Translations under genes and position numbers: made by a program
Part shown: positions 24,601 through 35,400 of the stretch, one piece after another
Layout: each line of letters starts with the position of its first letter
Numbering within the stretch: position 1 is the stretch's first letter
The notes under the pieces: model-generated
Databases searched by the model: none
What the model was told of the DNA's origin: nothing
The model's input: the letters and a program-made list of their open reading frames with translations, nothing else
NCBI GenBank assembly: GCA_947846985.1
Contig: CANTUZ010000020.1
Location: forward strand, 6,979,459-7,043,458
Reading direction: 5' to 3'
Origin: Fratercula arctica
Taxonomy: Eukaryota; Chordata; Aves; Charadriiformes; Alcidae
DNA: 64,000 bases

Positions 24601-27600
24601 GAACCCCATTTGACAGGGTGGGGGATCGTTATCCCCACATGCACTTAATTACCAACTCCCTTCCTCTCTCCCAGCTCTCCTCGCTGCAGGCTGCTCCTGC
24701 CTCGCTCCTCCTGGCCACGCAGAAGCCTGGGCCGGAGCAGCCTCCGGCTTCGGGAGCAGTTCCCTCTCACGGGCTTTTCTGAACTCAAGGCTTGGGGTTG
24801 TTTTCTTCTGCTGTAAAAATGCAGATTCCCCAAGAGTACAGCATTTCACAGAAGTTTGCCACTTCCAGCACAACTTCATTTTTTAAAAATGCAGTTCTGA
24901 TAAAGCAGCTGGGGGCTTCTCAGAACATCCATTGTCTTTCCTATTTCAGTGTTTTTAAAATGTCAGATTTTTAGAAATAAAATCGGAAGGGATGCTTTAA
25001 TCAATCCAAAACAAATGTTTGGGTTTTTTCCCCTCCCAAAATTCTGCTTGGCAGAATTTTCTGATGTTCCTCGTCTTGCTCCATTTCAGAGTAACTGAAC
25101 CCAACTGGAGCATTTCTCACGAAATGGAAGATCTCGGTCCCGCTGACATAACCGCAGCCCTTCCAAGACCCGTGAGGAATTTTCCCTCTTGTTATGCCGC
25201 TTTCCAACGCCACAGCAATCGCGGGGCGGGTTTCACAGTACCTAATCTCGGGTGCAGGGCTGTCGGTACCGCAGCAAACGCGCTGCTTGTGTGCGGCCAG
25301 GAGCAGGGGGAGGCGCAGGCACCGACCGCGGCGGGGCTCCGGGACGAGGTGCTCCTCGGGGTCCCTGCCCTGCGCCCTGCCCTCCCGCCACTTCCTCCTG
25401 CTGAGAGTGTTTGCTCTGATCTGGGTGTTTGGCGGGAGAATTAACGAGAAGTAATTAGCTGGCAGCGTGAAAAAGGGAGTGCTTGGTGTTTATCTTGTCT
25501 GGAACGTTTCCCTTGATCTCAGTCTCCCCGGGGATGGTGTCAGTGCTTTATCTGCCATCCCTCTGTCCTGGGGTCCCCCGCAGCCCACCCTGCCCGCAGC
25601 CCGTGCCAGGGACAAAGGCCCGTGCCAGGGCTCGGCAGCGCAGGGGGCAGACAGGGGATGGGGTCCCCGAAAGGTCCCCAGTGAGGCAGCCCATCAAAGA
25701 ACACTTTACCTTTCCCAGCTTTCCCAGCATCTCTCTCCTCCAGTTAAGAGCAGCTTTGGCTGCTGCTGCCTCTGTCCTGCCACACCGCTGCCTCCGGGCA
25801 GCCTCGTCCCAGCTCTGGGCAGCGCAGGCAGGGACACGGCAGCCGTCCCCGTCCTGGCTGGGACCGGGCAGGGTGGCCAGAGTGAATTCAGGGCCAGGGA
25901 ACATGGCCACGCTGCCCCATGGAATCTCTGCATCCGTGCTTGAGCCCACTGGCCTGTGCCAGCCCCCGTCTGGTGGGATGCTCCTCGTCCCGCTCACCGC
26001 GGGAAGGAACCGGCTGCTTTCGCAGCCCAGCACGAGTGAGGCAATTAAACGCCCGTGATCGGCATTGCTCGATGAGCTCCTGTTGGCTTTTCTTTCCTAA
26101 ACGGCTCCTGCCATCGCCCTTGTCCCCCTGCTGCCGGATGAAAGGCTGACGAGCAAGCCTGTGAAAATAATGCTCACGGGCCCTTGGTGCTGGGGCTTGC
26201 AAAGCCATGGGGAGCTGGGTTTATTATCCTCAGCTCCAGCCTGAGATGACCTTGTGCTTCTGCCAGTGTTTAAACAAAATATTTTAAAAGAGGGAACAGA
26301 TCCCACTGCTTTCTGTGCTCACAGGGCTTTCCTGAGCCCACGAGCTCTCTCTGGGGCTGATAGAAATGATAGAACATGGCCAGAGAGAGACAATGAAATA
26401 TTGCCCAAGCTTATTGCTTTTTATTATTATTAAAGGGAGGTTCTTACTTCCAGTCTGGGGGGGCTGAAAAATTTGAATCCTACCCAAACCTCATCCCTTC
26501 TAGCCAGAATCACAGCTCTGTGGCAAACATCCTCCGGCACAAGCAGCCGCTGCCTGCCCGGGGCTGACCGGGATGGAAAATTCCACGTTGCCGCCATTGC
26601 CCGGGCTGGTGCGAGGTTGCAGGGCGCGGGACAGAGCTCGGGGTCCCTCCCCCGTGTCTGTGGAAGGCTGCCCGTGGGGCTCAGCCAGGCTCTACCAGAC
26701 TGTTGTTTGTGCGTTGGCTTTCTGCTTCAAGCTCCCGCCCTCCGCTGCAGGGAGGGGAGCGGGATGCAGGCGGGATAGGGGATGCAGGCGGGATACGGGA
26801 TGCAGGTGGGATACAGGCATGGTACAGGCAGGACAGGAGACACAGGGTAGTTCTCCTGGTTATCCAGCCTCAGGGCATGATCACAAATGTTCACCAGTGC
26901 AAGAGACGCACAGAGAGGATGAGATAGCTGGGGATAAGGTAACAGCGTCAACAGGGACTGCAGCAACCAGAGGTGAAGCCTGCTCCTCTTTCTCCCCGAC
27001 CCGAGCATCACACAGAGCCTGTGCCAGGGACCGTTGTCCCCGCAGTGTGCCCCAGCCGGGGCGCGGGCAGGAGGCATCGCAGAGCCAGCGCCGGCCGTGC
27101 TGGTCTCAGCTGGGCTCCAATCTGCTGCGCTCAGCAGGGCGGGCTGGGGTGGAGGGAGGAGGGTGGGAGGAAGGCTTTGCACATCAGCGAGTCCCTCCGC
27201 TGCCACGCCAGGGGCTCACAGGGAGCCCAGGGGCGCGGGTCCCGTGGTGTGCAGCCCCCACAGCTGCCGTCTCTGGGGGGAGATGGGATCCTCAGCCCCG
27301 CTGCTGCCTGCCCCAGCGCTGCACGCACAGGGCAGAGCTTCCCCCACCCCGGCTGGGGGTTATTTTGTTAAACACAAAGACCAAAGCCCAGCGGCTGTGA
27401 TGGCTCAGCAGTGCCCTGTCCCTGTGTCCTGCCTGTCTGAACCACAGCCAGCGGCACGTTCCACGGCTCCCCCAGTCCCCTGCGCCGAGGGGATGCTGCA
27501 GGGAGGGCACTCGCTGCAGGGGGACGCCCTCGGCAGAGCTCAGAGCGGCTGTGAAGAGGGAAGAGTGGGCTTCAATGTGAGACCCCCCAGCAGGGTGAGG

Positions 27601-30600
27601 GCCTGGGGAGGCAGAGCCCGCACTGTCCCCCTCCACGGGCAGCAGATGGGGTCCCCGCCCGGTCCCCAGTAACGCGTCACCGTTCTCTCTCGCAGGTACA
27701 TCGGGGCGCTGGGGGCGAGGGTGATCTGCGATAACATCCCCGGGCTGGTGAACAAGCAGCGGCAGCTGTGCCAGCGGTACCCCGACATCATGCAGTCGGT
27801 CGGGGAGGGAGCCAAGGAGTGGATCCGGGAGTGCCAGCACCAATTCCGGCACCACCGCTGGAACTGCAGCACCCTGGACCGGGACCACACTGTCTTCGGC
27901 CGGGTCATGCTGCGAAGTAGGTTCTGCCCCATCCCCTTCCCACCACCATGTGCCTTGTCTCCCTGGGAGAGTCTCTCCTCTCGCCATGCTGCCATGCCTG
28001 GTGGCTTGGATTACTCCCTGAGGAGAGCTTTGCCTTTCCCTGTAAATTAATCAAGCAGTAATGGGAGCAGAGCACCACGTTTGAAATAGCTGCACCAGAT
28101 GAGAGGGAGCAGGGGGAGCACTGGGGGAGAAGGGGGAAGGAGGAGACACCTCCGGAGAACAGGCTCGTATGTAAACAGTAATGGGATATATAAATATTTG
28201 GAGAGCGGGGTTGGCTGGGACTCAGCAGTTCACGTGGGAACTGGCTGTTCCCTTGCATGGCGAGGGAGGCGAGGCAGCGCCACCGCTCCAGTCCTGGCTT
28301 CAGGCTCCAAGGTGGAGGAGGACCATGGCTGCGGGGCAGCCGCCGGCCTCGCACGCGCAGGAGGGACCTTCCCGCACCAGGTGAGGGACAGATACAACGA
28401 AAGCAGGGACATGGCCAAGGAGCAAAGAGGAAGGGCGCGATGGGGACAGGGCCAGGGGCGGTTCCAGAGCAGGAGCAGCATCGTGGGCTCCGGCAGCCAG
28501 CGGACGCCAGGAGCACATCCAGCCCCGCAGCCTCCAAATCAAAGGCGGTGGGGAAAAGCCTTTCCACTGGCCAGGAGCAGCTCATATGGAGGACACGTGG
28601 GCGCCCACGGAGGCAGGCGGGGAGCAGGGGGCTCCCAGCTGGCGGGGGGATGGGGCTGCTGCCCGGCGGGGCGGGCGAGCGCAGAGCCTGCATGCCAGAC
28701 CCCTGGAGGAGCTGGCTGGAGGGAAGGGGGCTGGAAGCGCTGGGACGCAGCACTGGCCCTGCCATGCTGCAGCCTGCCCCGTCGCAGCCTCTCCATCCCC
28801 GCCACGGCACCTTTATCCCGCCCGCATCCTCTCCTGGCAAAGGATGGGGAATGATGAAAGCTCCTCGCCACAGCCCCATCCTGCGAGGCCCAAAGAGCTC
28901 TGCTCCCTTTGAAGTTGCTTTCAAAGGCTCTCAAAAACGAAGACGAACATGGTTTTGATTTGAAGCTTCTTTTACAGCATTATAAAAACAGCTGCGAACT
29001 CAAACCAGAGACATAAAATAGCAGGCGGCACACTGTGCCGTGTGGGGAAAGCCGAGCCCGGCGGGAGCCGTGGCCAGCTCCTGCACTCGGCATCGCCCCG
29101 CAGGGAGGTGGCCCCAGCCGAAGGGCACTGGCCAGTCCGGCCATCTCAGCACCAAGGGGCGCGCACAGGGCCCCGCGCCGTGGGTCAGCGAGGGGAGCGA
29201 TCGGGCAGCCCTGAGAGTGGCGCGAGACCCCGGAGCTGCTGAGCCCTGAGGCTCGGCACGAAATTCCCCTTAGTCTGAAAGGTGCCAGGGACGCCGAGGC
29301 TGGGCTCGGCAGCCAGCGGAGGTGACCGGGCTTGGTTTACCCACGTGCAGCACAATCTGCCCCCCAGCCACAAAGGTGCCACCGCACCGTGCCCTGCTCC
29401 TGGGCGGGCTGTGGGCGCCCGGCCCAGCCTGGCACACTCACTCCCCATCCCCGTTTCTCTCCCCGCGGCAGGCAGCAGGGAGGCCGCCTTCGTCTACGCC
29501 ATCTCCTCGGCCGGCGTGGTGTACGCCATCACGCGGGCCTGCAGCCAGGGGGACCTGAAGGCCTGCAGCTGCGACCCGCTCAAGAGGGGCCGCTCCAAGG
29601 ACGAGCGCGGGGAGTTCGACTGGGGCGGCTGCAGCGACAACATCAACTACGGGATCCGCTTTGCCAAAGCCTTCGTGGACGCCAAGGAGAAGAAAGTGAA
29701 GGACGCCCGGGCGCTGATGAACCTGCACAACAACCGCTGCGGGAGGATGGTGAGTGCAGCCCCGAGCCCTGTGCCCGGCCAGCCCACCGCGACCCCCGGC
29801 AGGGGAAGGGACAGCGGGTGCAGCTCGGGCCGTGGGGTGGGACCTGGGTGGCCATGGGGGACAGGTCCTGCTGCAGACAGGGGCAGGACCCTGCCCTGCC
29901 GTCCCGGTGTCCCCCTGCACGCTCTGCCCAGGGAACAGCCCCGTGGGGATGGCAGGACCCCACTTACCCGTGCCCCCAGCACCTGTCCTTGCTGATGCTG
30001 GCATCGGCCACCGTGGGAACGCATCCTCGGCAGGCAGCAGCCCCGTCCCGCGCAGGCGAGGGGTGATGAAGCTGCCCCGGGGATGAGCAGAGCCAGGCGT
30101 GATGTCCGATGCCCAGGGTGGCCGTTGGTCCTCACGGCATCCCTCTTCCCACAGGCTGTGAAGCGTTTCCTGAAGCTGGAGTGCAAATGCCATGGCGTCA
30201 GCGGCTCCTGCACACTAAGGACTTGTTGGCTGGCAATGTCAGATTTTCGAAAAACGGGGGATTACCTAAGGAAGAAATACAACGGGGCCATCCAGGTGAC
30301 GATGAACCAGGACGGCACTGGCTTCACGGTTGCCAACAAGAACTTCAGGAAGCCCACAAAAACAGATCTGGTGTATTTTGAGAACTCACCCGATTACTGT
30401 GTGATGGACAAGTCGGCAGGTAAAAACCACAGCTCCACTCGCTGCCCAAAAGCGGCTCTGGCTCCCCTCCTGGCTGTCCAGCAGGTCCTGGCCAGCCCAG
30501 CCTGGCAGCGCTGCTCCCAACAAACCCTAGTCCCTGGTGGGGGGTCACGCCATGGGGGGGGTCTCCCAGCCCTTCAGCGGGTGTCACTCGGTGGGGCACT

Positions 30601-31267
30601 GGGTCTCTACAGCCCCTCATGCCTGTGCAGAGAGCACTGGGTTTGTCCCAAACCCCCAGACTTTACACCGAAATCCAAACCCATCAGGCCTCGTGTAGTG
30701 ACCGTGCTCTGGGCAGCAGTGGGCGCAGGCTCCAGCAGTGGCGACGGGGATGGGGCCATGCAGAGGGTCCCCAAAGCTGTGTCCCTGGCCAGGCTCGCGG
30801 CAGCCCTTGCCCTTACCAAAGCGAGCCCAGGCTCCACAACCAGCCCAGCCTTCGGCAGCCACGCTGTGGCACTACGCTGTGGCAGAAACAAGGAGATTCC
30901 ACCGCCGCTAAGGCAGTGGTGTCCGAGGTCTCCATGGCCCATGGCAGATCCCCAGTCTTAGTGGGCGGGGGGTGGAGGAAGCGTTTGAACAAGCTGGAGA
31001 AGGAGCCCCCTGAACCCGCTCTCGCTTCCCTCTCCAGGCTCCCTGGGCACGGCTGGCCGCGTGTGCAACAAGATGTCGCGCGGGACGGACGGCTGCGAGG
31101 TGATGTGCTGCGGGCGGGGGTACGACACCACCCGCGTCACTCGCGTCACCAAGTGTGAGTGCAAGTTCCACTGGTGCTGCGCTGTGCGCTGCAAGGAGTG
31201 TGAGGACACTGTGGACGTGCACACGTGTAAAGCGCCGAAACGGGCCGAGTGGCTGGACCAGACCTGA
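14836..31267 (+). CDS. WNT2B: WNT2B, secreted Wnt ligand (five coding exons)
   Basis: The spliced CDS joins 14836-14996, 27696-27916, 29472-29749, 30155-30419 and 31038-31267, giving 1155 nt, or 384 residues plus stop (human WNT2B is about 391). Residues 1-49 form a signal peptide with a hydrophobic core at about 35-45 ([11 protein letters not shown]). The mature part shows Wnt hallmarks: N110-C-S glycosylation site, FDWGGCSDN, the [16 protein letters not shown] block with S236 as the lipid-acylated (palmitoleoylated) serine, and a Cys-rich C-terminal domain with CCGRGYD and [23 protein letters not shown] and the end EWLDQT identify WNT2B rather than WNT2. From the family, the product is secreted, lipid-modified by Porcupine, carried by Wntless, and binds Frizzled/LRP to stabilise beta-catenin. 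Exon phases are all consistent and every intron is GT-AG. It lies tail-to-tail with ST7L, as in other vertebrates. The mammalian alternative first exon (WNT2B-1 type) was not recognised. Confidence 0.95.
14997..27695 (+). other. WNT2B: WNT2B intron 1
   Basis: This 12.7-kb intron has donor GTGAGT and acceptor ctctcgcag. No coding exon matching the alternative mammalian WNT2B first exon was recognised. It holds AT-richer stretches (about 15,700-16,130, 17,220-17,800, 19,770-20,220, 20,700-20,960, 22,150-22,600, 24,780-25,120). It also contains a short minisatellite at 26761-26840 and two notable inverted repeats (18,789-18,828 and 25,038-25,060). No mobile element was recognised apart from a possible old repeat tail at 20,880-20,955. 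Confidence 0.85.
26761..26840. repeat. Short GGATGCAGGCGGGATA-type minisatellite
   Basis: Units of about 15-16 bp (ggatgcaggcgggatagg, ggatgcaggcgggatacg, ggatgcaggtgggatacagg) repeat about three times, then decay into ggtacaggcaggacagg. It lies in WNT2B intron 1, about 0.85 kb before exon 2. Confidence 0.85.
27696..27916 (+). CDS. WNT2B: WNT2B coding exon 2
   Basis: The acceptor ctctcgcag precedes the exon and the donor gtaggt follows. It encodes about residues 54-128, starting [13 protein letters not shown] and including [20 protein letters not shown] with the N110 glycosylation sequon. The 221-nt length leaves one base (A) to complete the Ser codon with exon 3, giving RSSREAAF across the junction as in other WNT2B proteins. 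Confidence 0.97.
29472..29749 (+). CDS. WNT2B: WNT2B coding exon 3
   Basis: The exon is preceded by ccgcggcag and followed by gtgagt. It encodes residues 128-220: [53 protein letters not shown] and [12 protein letters not shown] second AG four bases downstream (29474-29475) would break the frame, so 29472 is the correct first base. It ends in phase 0 at a Met codon where human WNT2B has Thr. Confidence 0.97.
30155..30419 (+). CDS. WNT2B: WNT2B coding exon 4 (acylation-site exon)
   Basis: The acceptor is ctcttcccacag and the donor gtaaaa. It encodes residues 221-309, including [16 protein letters not shown] with the acylated serine (S236), then [19 protein letters not shown] and [12 protein letters not shown]. 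The central part closely resembles human WNT2 (see findings). It ends with G, completed by GC of exon 5 to give [11 protein letters not shown]. Confidence 0.97.
31038..31267 (+). CDS. WNT2B: WNT2B coding exon 5 (C-terminal Cys-rich domain)
   Basis: The acceptor is ccctctccag. It encodes residues 309-384: [50 protein letters not shown], then [17 protein letters not shown] and TGA at 31265-31267. The dense cysteines form the C-terminal Frizzled-contacting thumb/finger structure of Wnts. The EWLDQT end is typical of WNT2B, not WNT2. Confidence 0.97.
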
Positions 31268-32095
31268 GGAGACGGGAGCGCGGAGGCAGGAATCCACTGT
31301 CACCCCCCCTTGCAATTTTTTAAAAGACTGTGCCCTGCGGGCCATGACATTCTGGGAGCTGTAGTTCAACTGCATGGCTTTTATTTAATTAATTCTGCAA
31401 AGCACTAAAGAAAGGACGACATTTCCCAGGAGGTACCGTGGACCCTTCTATTTGCTCAGCAAAACTAATCCCCCACCCAGGAGGAGTCCGCGTCCTTGCT
31501 TAAACTGTGAAACTGCCGTTGCCCCTTGTTCTCTTTGCAAAGGGACGGTGCAACCGATACGGACCTGGAGGACCGATGCTCGGGAGGCGATGGCAGAGGA
31601 ACCCTGCACCTCCCCAGAGAATTCACCTTGCAGTAAAGTCTCACTGGCAAAAAACCCCACTAGTTCAGAATAACCCACTCTTGCAGAAAGCATTCCTGCT
31701 TTTACTTCTTTGCAAGGCCAGAGGCAGGGTGCTGCGAGTCCCTAAGGCAGTTCCTGATCCCCACGTTTCCCCGGAGCGGCCGCAGCCGCATGGCCGGCGC
31801 CGCAGGGCGAGAGCAGCCTCTGCACGAGGCTTCTCCCTGTCTGCCCAGCCACGGCGACGCGCGGAGCTGGGAATCGGAGCTGAAACCTGAGTGACCGCAC
31901 AAAGACAGCGGCCACCCCAGGATGCTGGCAGAGAGGGCTGGAGAAAGCAAACAGATTCTGTGAACTTACTGGTAGGTTCTGAAGTCAACAGATACAACAG
32001 CGTCTCTGTAAAACCCACTTGTATGTTGTGTATACTGCTTATTATTTTAAGTCAAAATTCATTATAAACCTATATCAGAAAATTATGTTCTTTGC
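31268..32095 (+). other. WNT2B: WNT2B 3' UTR (probable extent)
   Basis: No frame continues after the stop. The stretch becomes AT-rich toward 32,030-32,100. A variant signal TATAAA lies at 32063-32068, followed by a T-rich tract (tatgttctttgcttcttg) that could serve as the downstream cleavage element. No canonical AATAAA occurs on the + strand before this. The next DNA is a CR1 fragment from about 32,170. The true 3' end is inferred, not shown. Confidence 0.45.
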
Positions 32096-32169
32096 TTCTT
32101 GAATTCCTACACACCCAGGTGGGCACTTCCCAGCGCGGGAATCAGCCCACTGCATTTCTGCTACCTGTG

Positions 32170-32450
32170 GGAGGTCTTCCAGTCCCTAACGGGGGCTTGG
32201 GAGAGGGATGGGGACACACTGTTCAGCAGGGCCTGTAGCAATAGGAAAAGGCATAATGGTTTTAAACTAAAAGTGGGAAGATTTAGACTAGACAAAAGGA
32301 AGAAATGTTTCATGCTGAGGGTGGTGAGACACTGGCCCAGGTTGCCCAGAGAAGTGGGGGATGCCCCATCCCTGGAAACATTCCAGGGGGTTGGACTAGA
32401 TGGACTTTAAAGGTCCCTTTCCCACCCAAACCATTCCATGATTCTGTGCT
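32170..32450 (+). mobile_element. CR1-like LINE 3' fragment (copy 1)
   Basis: The stretch matches the known 3' end of avian CR1 in sense orientation: ccagtccctaacggggg, agcaataggaaaagg, gagggtggtgagacactggc, gatgccccatccctggaaac, then ggttggactagatgg and tttaaaggtccctttcccac, ending in attccatgattctgtg. It is 5'-truncated, as nearly all CR1 copies are. Compared with copy 3 it lacks the piece between ggaaacattcca and ggttggactaga, about 70 bp, so it has an internal deletion. It lies just downstream of the probable WNT2B 3' UTR. Confidence 0.9.
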
Positions 32451-35400
32451 TACCTGCAGCTCCCACGGTCCCAAAGCATAGACCTCCCTGCCCCGGGAAC
32501 TGGCTGGTTTCCCACAGAACACATCGATGGATCCAGCGTGCAAAGCCCCGGGGGAATCCTTCAGCAGCAGCAGGACGCCTCAGGACAGCCGGTGCCCCAG
32601 CACTGGGTCGGGCGGGAGAGGCTAGGTTAGGTTTCACATCCTTCCTGTAAAAAAAAGCCAAACAAACCAAACACACAAAACAAACTATGAACTAAGGCTG
32701 AAGCTGCTGAGGGAGGGGCCGGGCTGCAGAGCTGCCCGCAGGTACGTGACAGAGACCAGCCCCTCTCATCTCTAGAAATTCCCTCAGTTCTTTTTTTCCC
32801 CAAGCTTGGTCAATGATTACAAAGATGCTTTATTTAATGTACAGGTATTTTACAGAGTCTGGTCAAAAGGCACCGACCCACACCAACAGGCTTACAGCGC
32901 AAGTAACACAGTTCTACCTGCAAACTAAACTGACCCAGGTAAAACCCCTTACCTCCACCACTGCAATTCCTGAGCATCCGCTGAAGCTGATGGTGCTTCT
33001 CCACGTCCCTCCCAGAGCTCGGCTGCCCATTGCCTGGGGCAGGGGACGCTTTTCTCCCAACCTGGGAAAAACATTAGTTTTCCTAATGTTGATCGTCATC
33101 GTGCTGATGGGTAGGTGAGGATTTCACACGCTCAAAGCAAGTTTCCATGAAAGTTGTAAGGTTACAACAACAATGGGGAAGGACAAGTCAACAGCAACAT
33201 TCATTGCAAATACTTTTAAGCAGGCCCCGCGCTGCCGGGGGGGCTGGGGCAGAGGGGCCAGGGCTTCCCCCGGCAGCAGGGAGCCGCGTGGGCTGAGGGA
33301 GCGGGGAGGCCGCCGCGCGAGGGCTGAAGGAAGGGCAAAGCAGCAGGATGGGATTAAGGCAAAGAAGATTATTCTGGTCCTAAGCCACCCATCGGCTACT
33401 GCATGGAGAGCATCTCTGAACGGGGATTTCACCCAATGGCCCTAGGAAATACTAGTTTAAGTGGTGAGAGAAAACCACTCTGAAAACTGCTTTGATGGGA
33501 ACTGCTCAAAGAATTCAAAGGGTCTGCCGTGGGCCAGATCAGAGCCCCACGCTCCCCACCAGATCACCGAGATCCTCGTGCAGAAAAAGGACCCTCAGCA
33601 GAGCCACAGACAAGCAAAAATGTGATGTTTTAAGAGAACTCTTAACACTGTTACAGGAATCCCACCTCCCTGCTGCCTCACCTTACAGAATAGAACCCTC
33701 TCCCGTTGGAATCCCAGCGGGAGCAGGAAGGGCTGAGCAGCTCCTCCCGTGCTCTGCTCCCGCAGGACGTGCCTCAGGCTGGAGTTTGTCCGGAGGCGGC
33801 CGGGTCTCGCCCCGTGCCCTGCGAAGCCCTCTGCATCCCACCGGGAGGCGGTTTCCCTGCAGATTTTCTCCGTCTCAGCTGTGCCGAGGAATGCCGGCAG
33901 GTGAGTGGGGGCCTGAGCCAGGCCAAAGGCATTTCAAGCCTGCCGTAGCACAGCATCCGTCAGCGCGCCGGCTAATCTACTGGGAAGAGCTCCCTCATTT
34001 ATCTTCATTACTGCTCCACCTACCATCAATTTACGACAGACTTAGAAAAAAATGCTGCCCCCTCGGCAATCAATCCGAGCCTCCCCCCATCCTGCTCCCT
34101 GAGCGGGACACGCTCCGCGGGCGGGAGGGACCCCGTGCCTGGGGACCCCAGCGCAGCCCGCAATAGACATTTCCTCCTCTCCGGAGCACCGCCGGGAGGC
34201 GTCTTCCAGCAGAAATACCGCTCTGCGGCAGATCTCTGGGCCCACCTGATGAGTGACACCTTAATCAACGGCTGCTGCCAAAACATCCCTTCCCTCTGAA
34301 TGCAGATGTTCAGCGTTTCAAAGCGGAGGAGAAGGCTCCCGAGGACAGGTTTGTCCTGGGTTTATCAGCTTCCCCCCTTCCCGTAGCATCACCGGGATCC
34401 TAACACTGGATGCCCTGAGCAATGCTGTAGAATAACCACAGCTGAGAAGGCAACAAACCCTCCGTAGCCCTGAGGGTCCACTGGCCTGGTGGGCTCCAGC
34501 GCGGCTGCCCGTCCCTGTCCCCCCTCTGCAAATCAGAGTAAAAGCCCCTTGGCGCAGGGACCAGCAGCACAGAAGCCCCCAGAGGAGCCCGACAAGCTCG
34601 AGTCCACCCGACAGGAGAGGCGAGCCTTTCTTCTGCAAAGGGCCATGCAAAACTACGCTTGCTTCTCGTTCATTAACAAGCAATTAGCAAAAGCAGAATG
34701 TCTGGGAATCCGAAATCGGCTGGTTAGCTGGAGCTCGCTGCCAGGGCTTGTGCAAGACGACGTCCCGTTCCCACTGGGCTACGTGTCCCGGGGCTGAGCC
34801 CTCCGGAGCCGAGCCCTCCGGAGCTGCCCCAGCACACTCATCCTCAGCAGATGTTTTCCATCCAGACACGTTTCTGAAGGCTGCGGCCTCGTCAGGAAAC
34901 ACTCAGCTCCTCTCACAAGCCCCTCTTAAGTAATCTGCCCGAAACGTGCAGGGAGCCTTTTCTGCAAGATCATCTTCTAATTATCCTCTAGTCAAAAGCA
35001 CATCTGAACTCAAGGACAAGGAGCAGAATTAATTGCTTAATGAGTTCCTGAATAAATTACCTTCTCTGAAGCAGCTGGACAGGGCACACAGAAGGGAGAA
35101 GGCACTGGAAACACGGCATCCACGTAAATCCAGGGTATTTCAACCACGTGCGAGTGAGCACAGGCTCGGCCCAGGTGACACCACCATTTTTCAGGAGGGA
35201 TGCAGGGATGAGATGGATGAAGTTCGGAGTCCCAGCAACGCCAGGGGCACACACTGCTCCGCCGCAGCCCCTCTCGCTGCCCTGGGCCCTTCCTGTTCAC
35301 CATCGCGTTCACACACACCACAGGCTTTGCTCCAGCTCTGGGGGGGCATCTGCTGTCACAGGTCCAGCTCTTGTGGACAGACCTATTGGGGCATTGTCAC

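Larger units (their letters stand above)
27917..31037 (+). other. WNT2B: WNT2B introns 2-4
   Basis: Intron 2 is 27917-29471, intron 3 is 29750-30154 and intron 4 is 30420-31037; all are GT-AG. Introns 3 and 4 are GC-rich with nothing notable. Intron 2 contains an AT-richer stretch at about 28,890-29,020, with paired TCF/LEF-like cores at 28907-28926. Confidence 0.9.
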
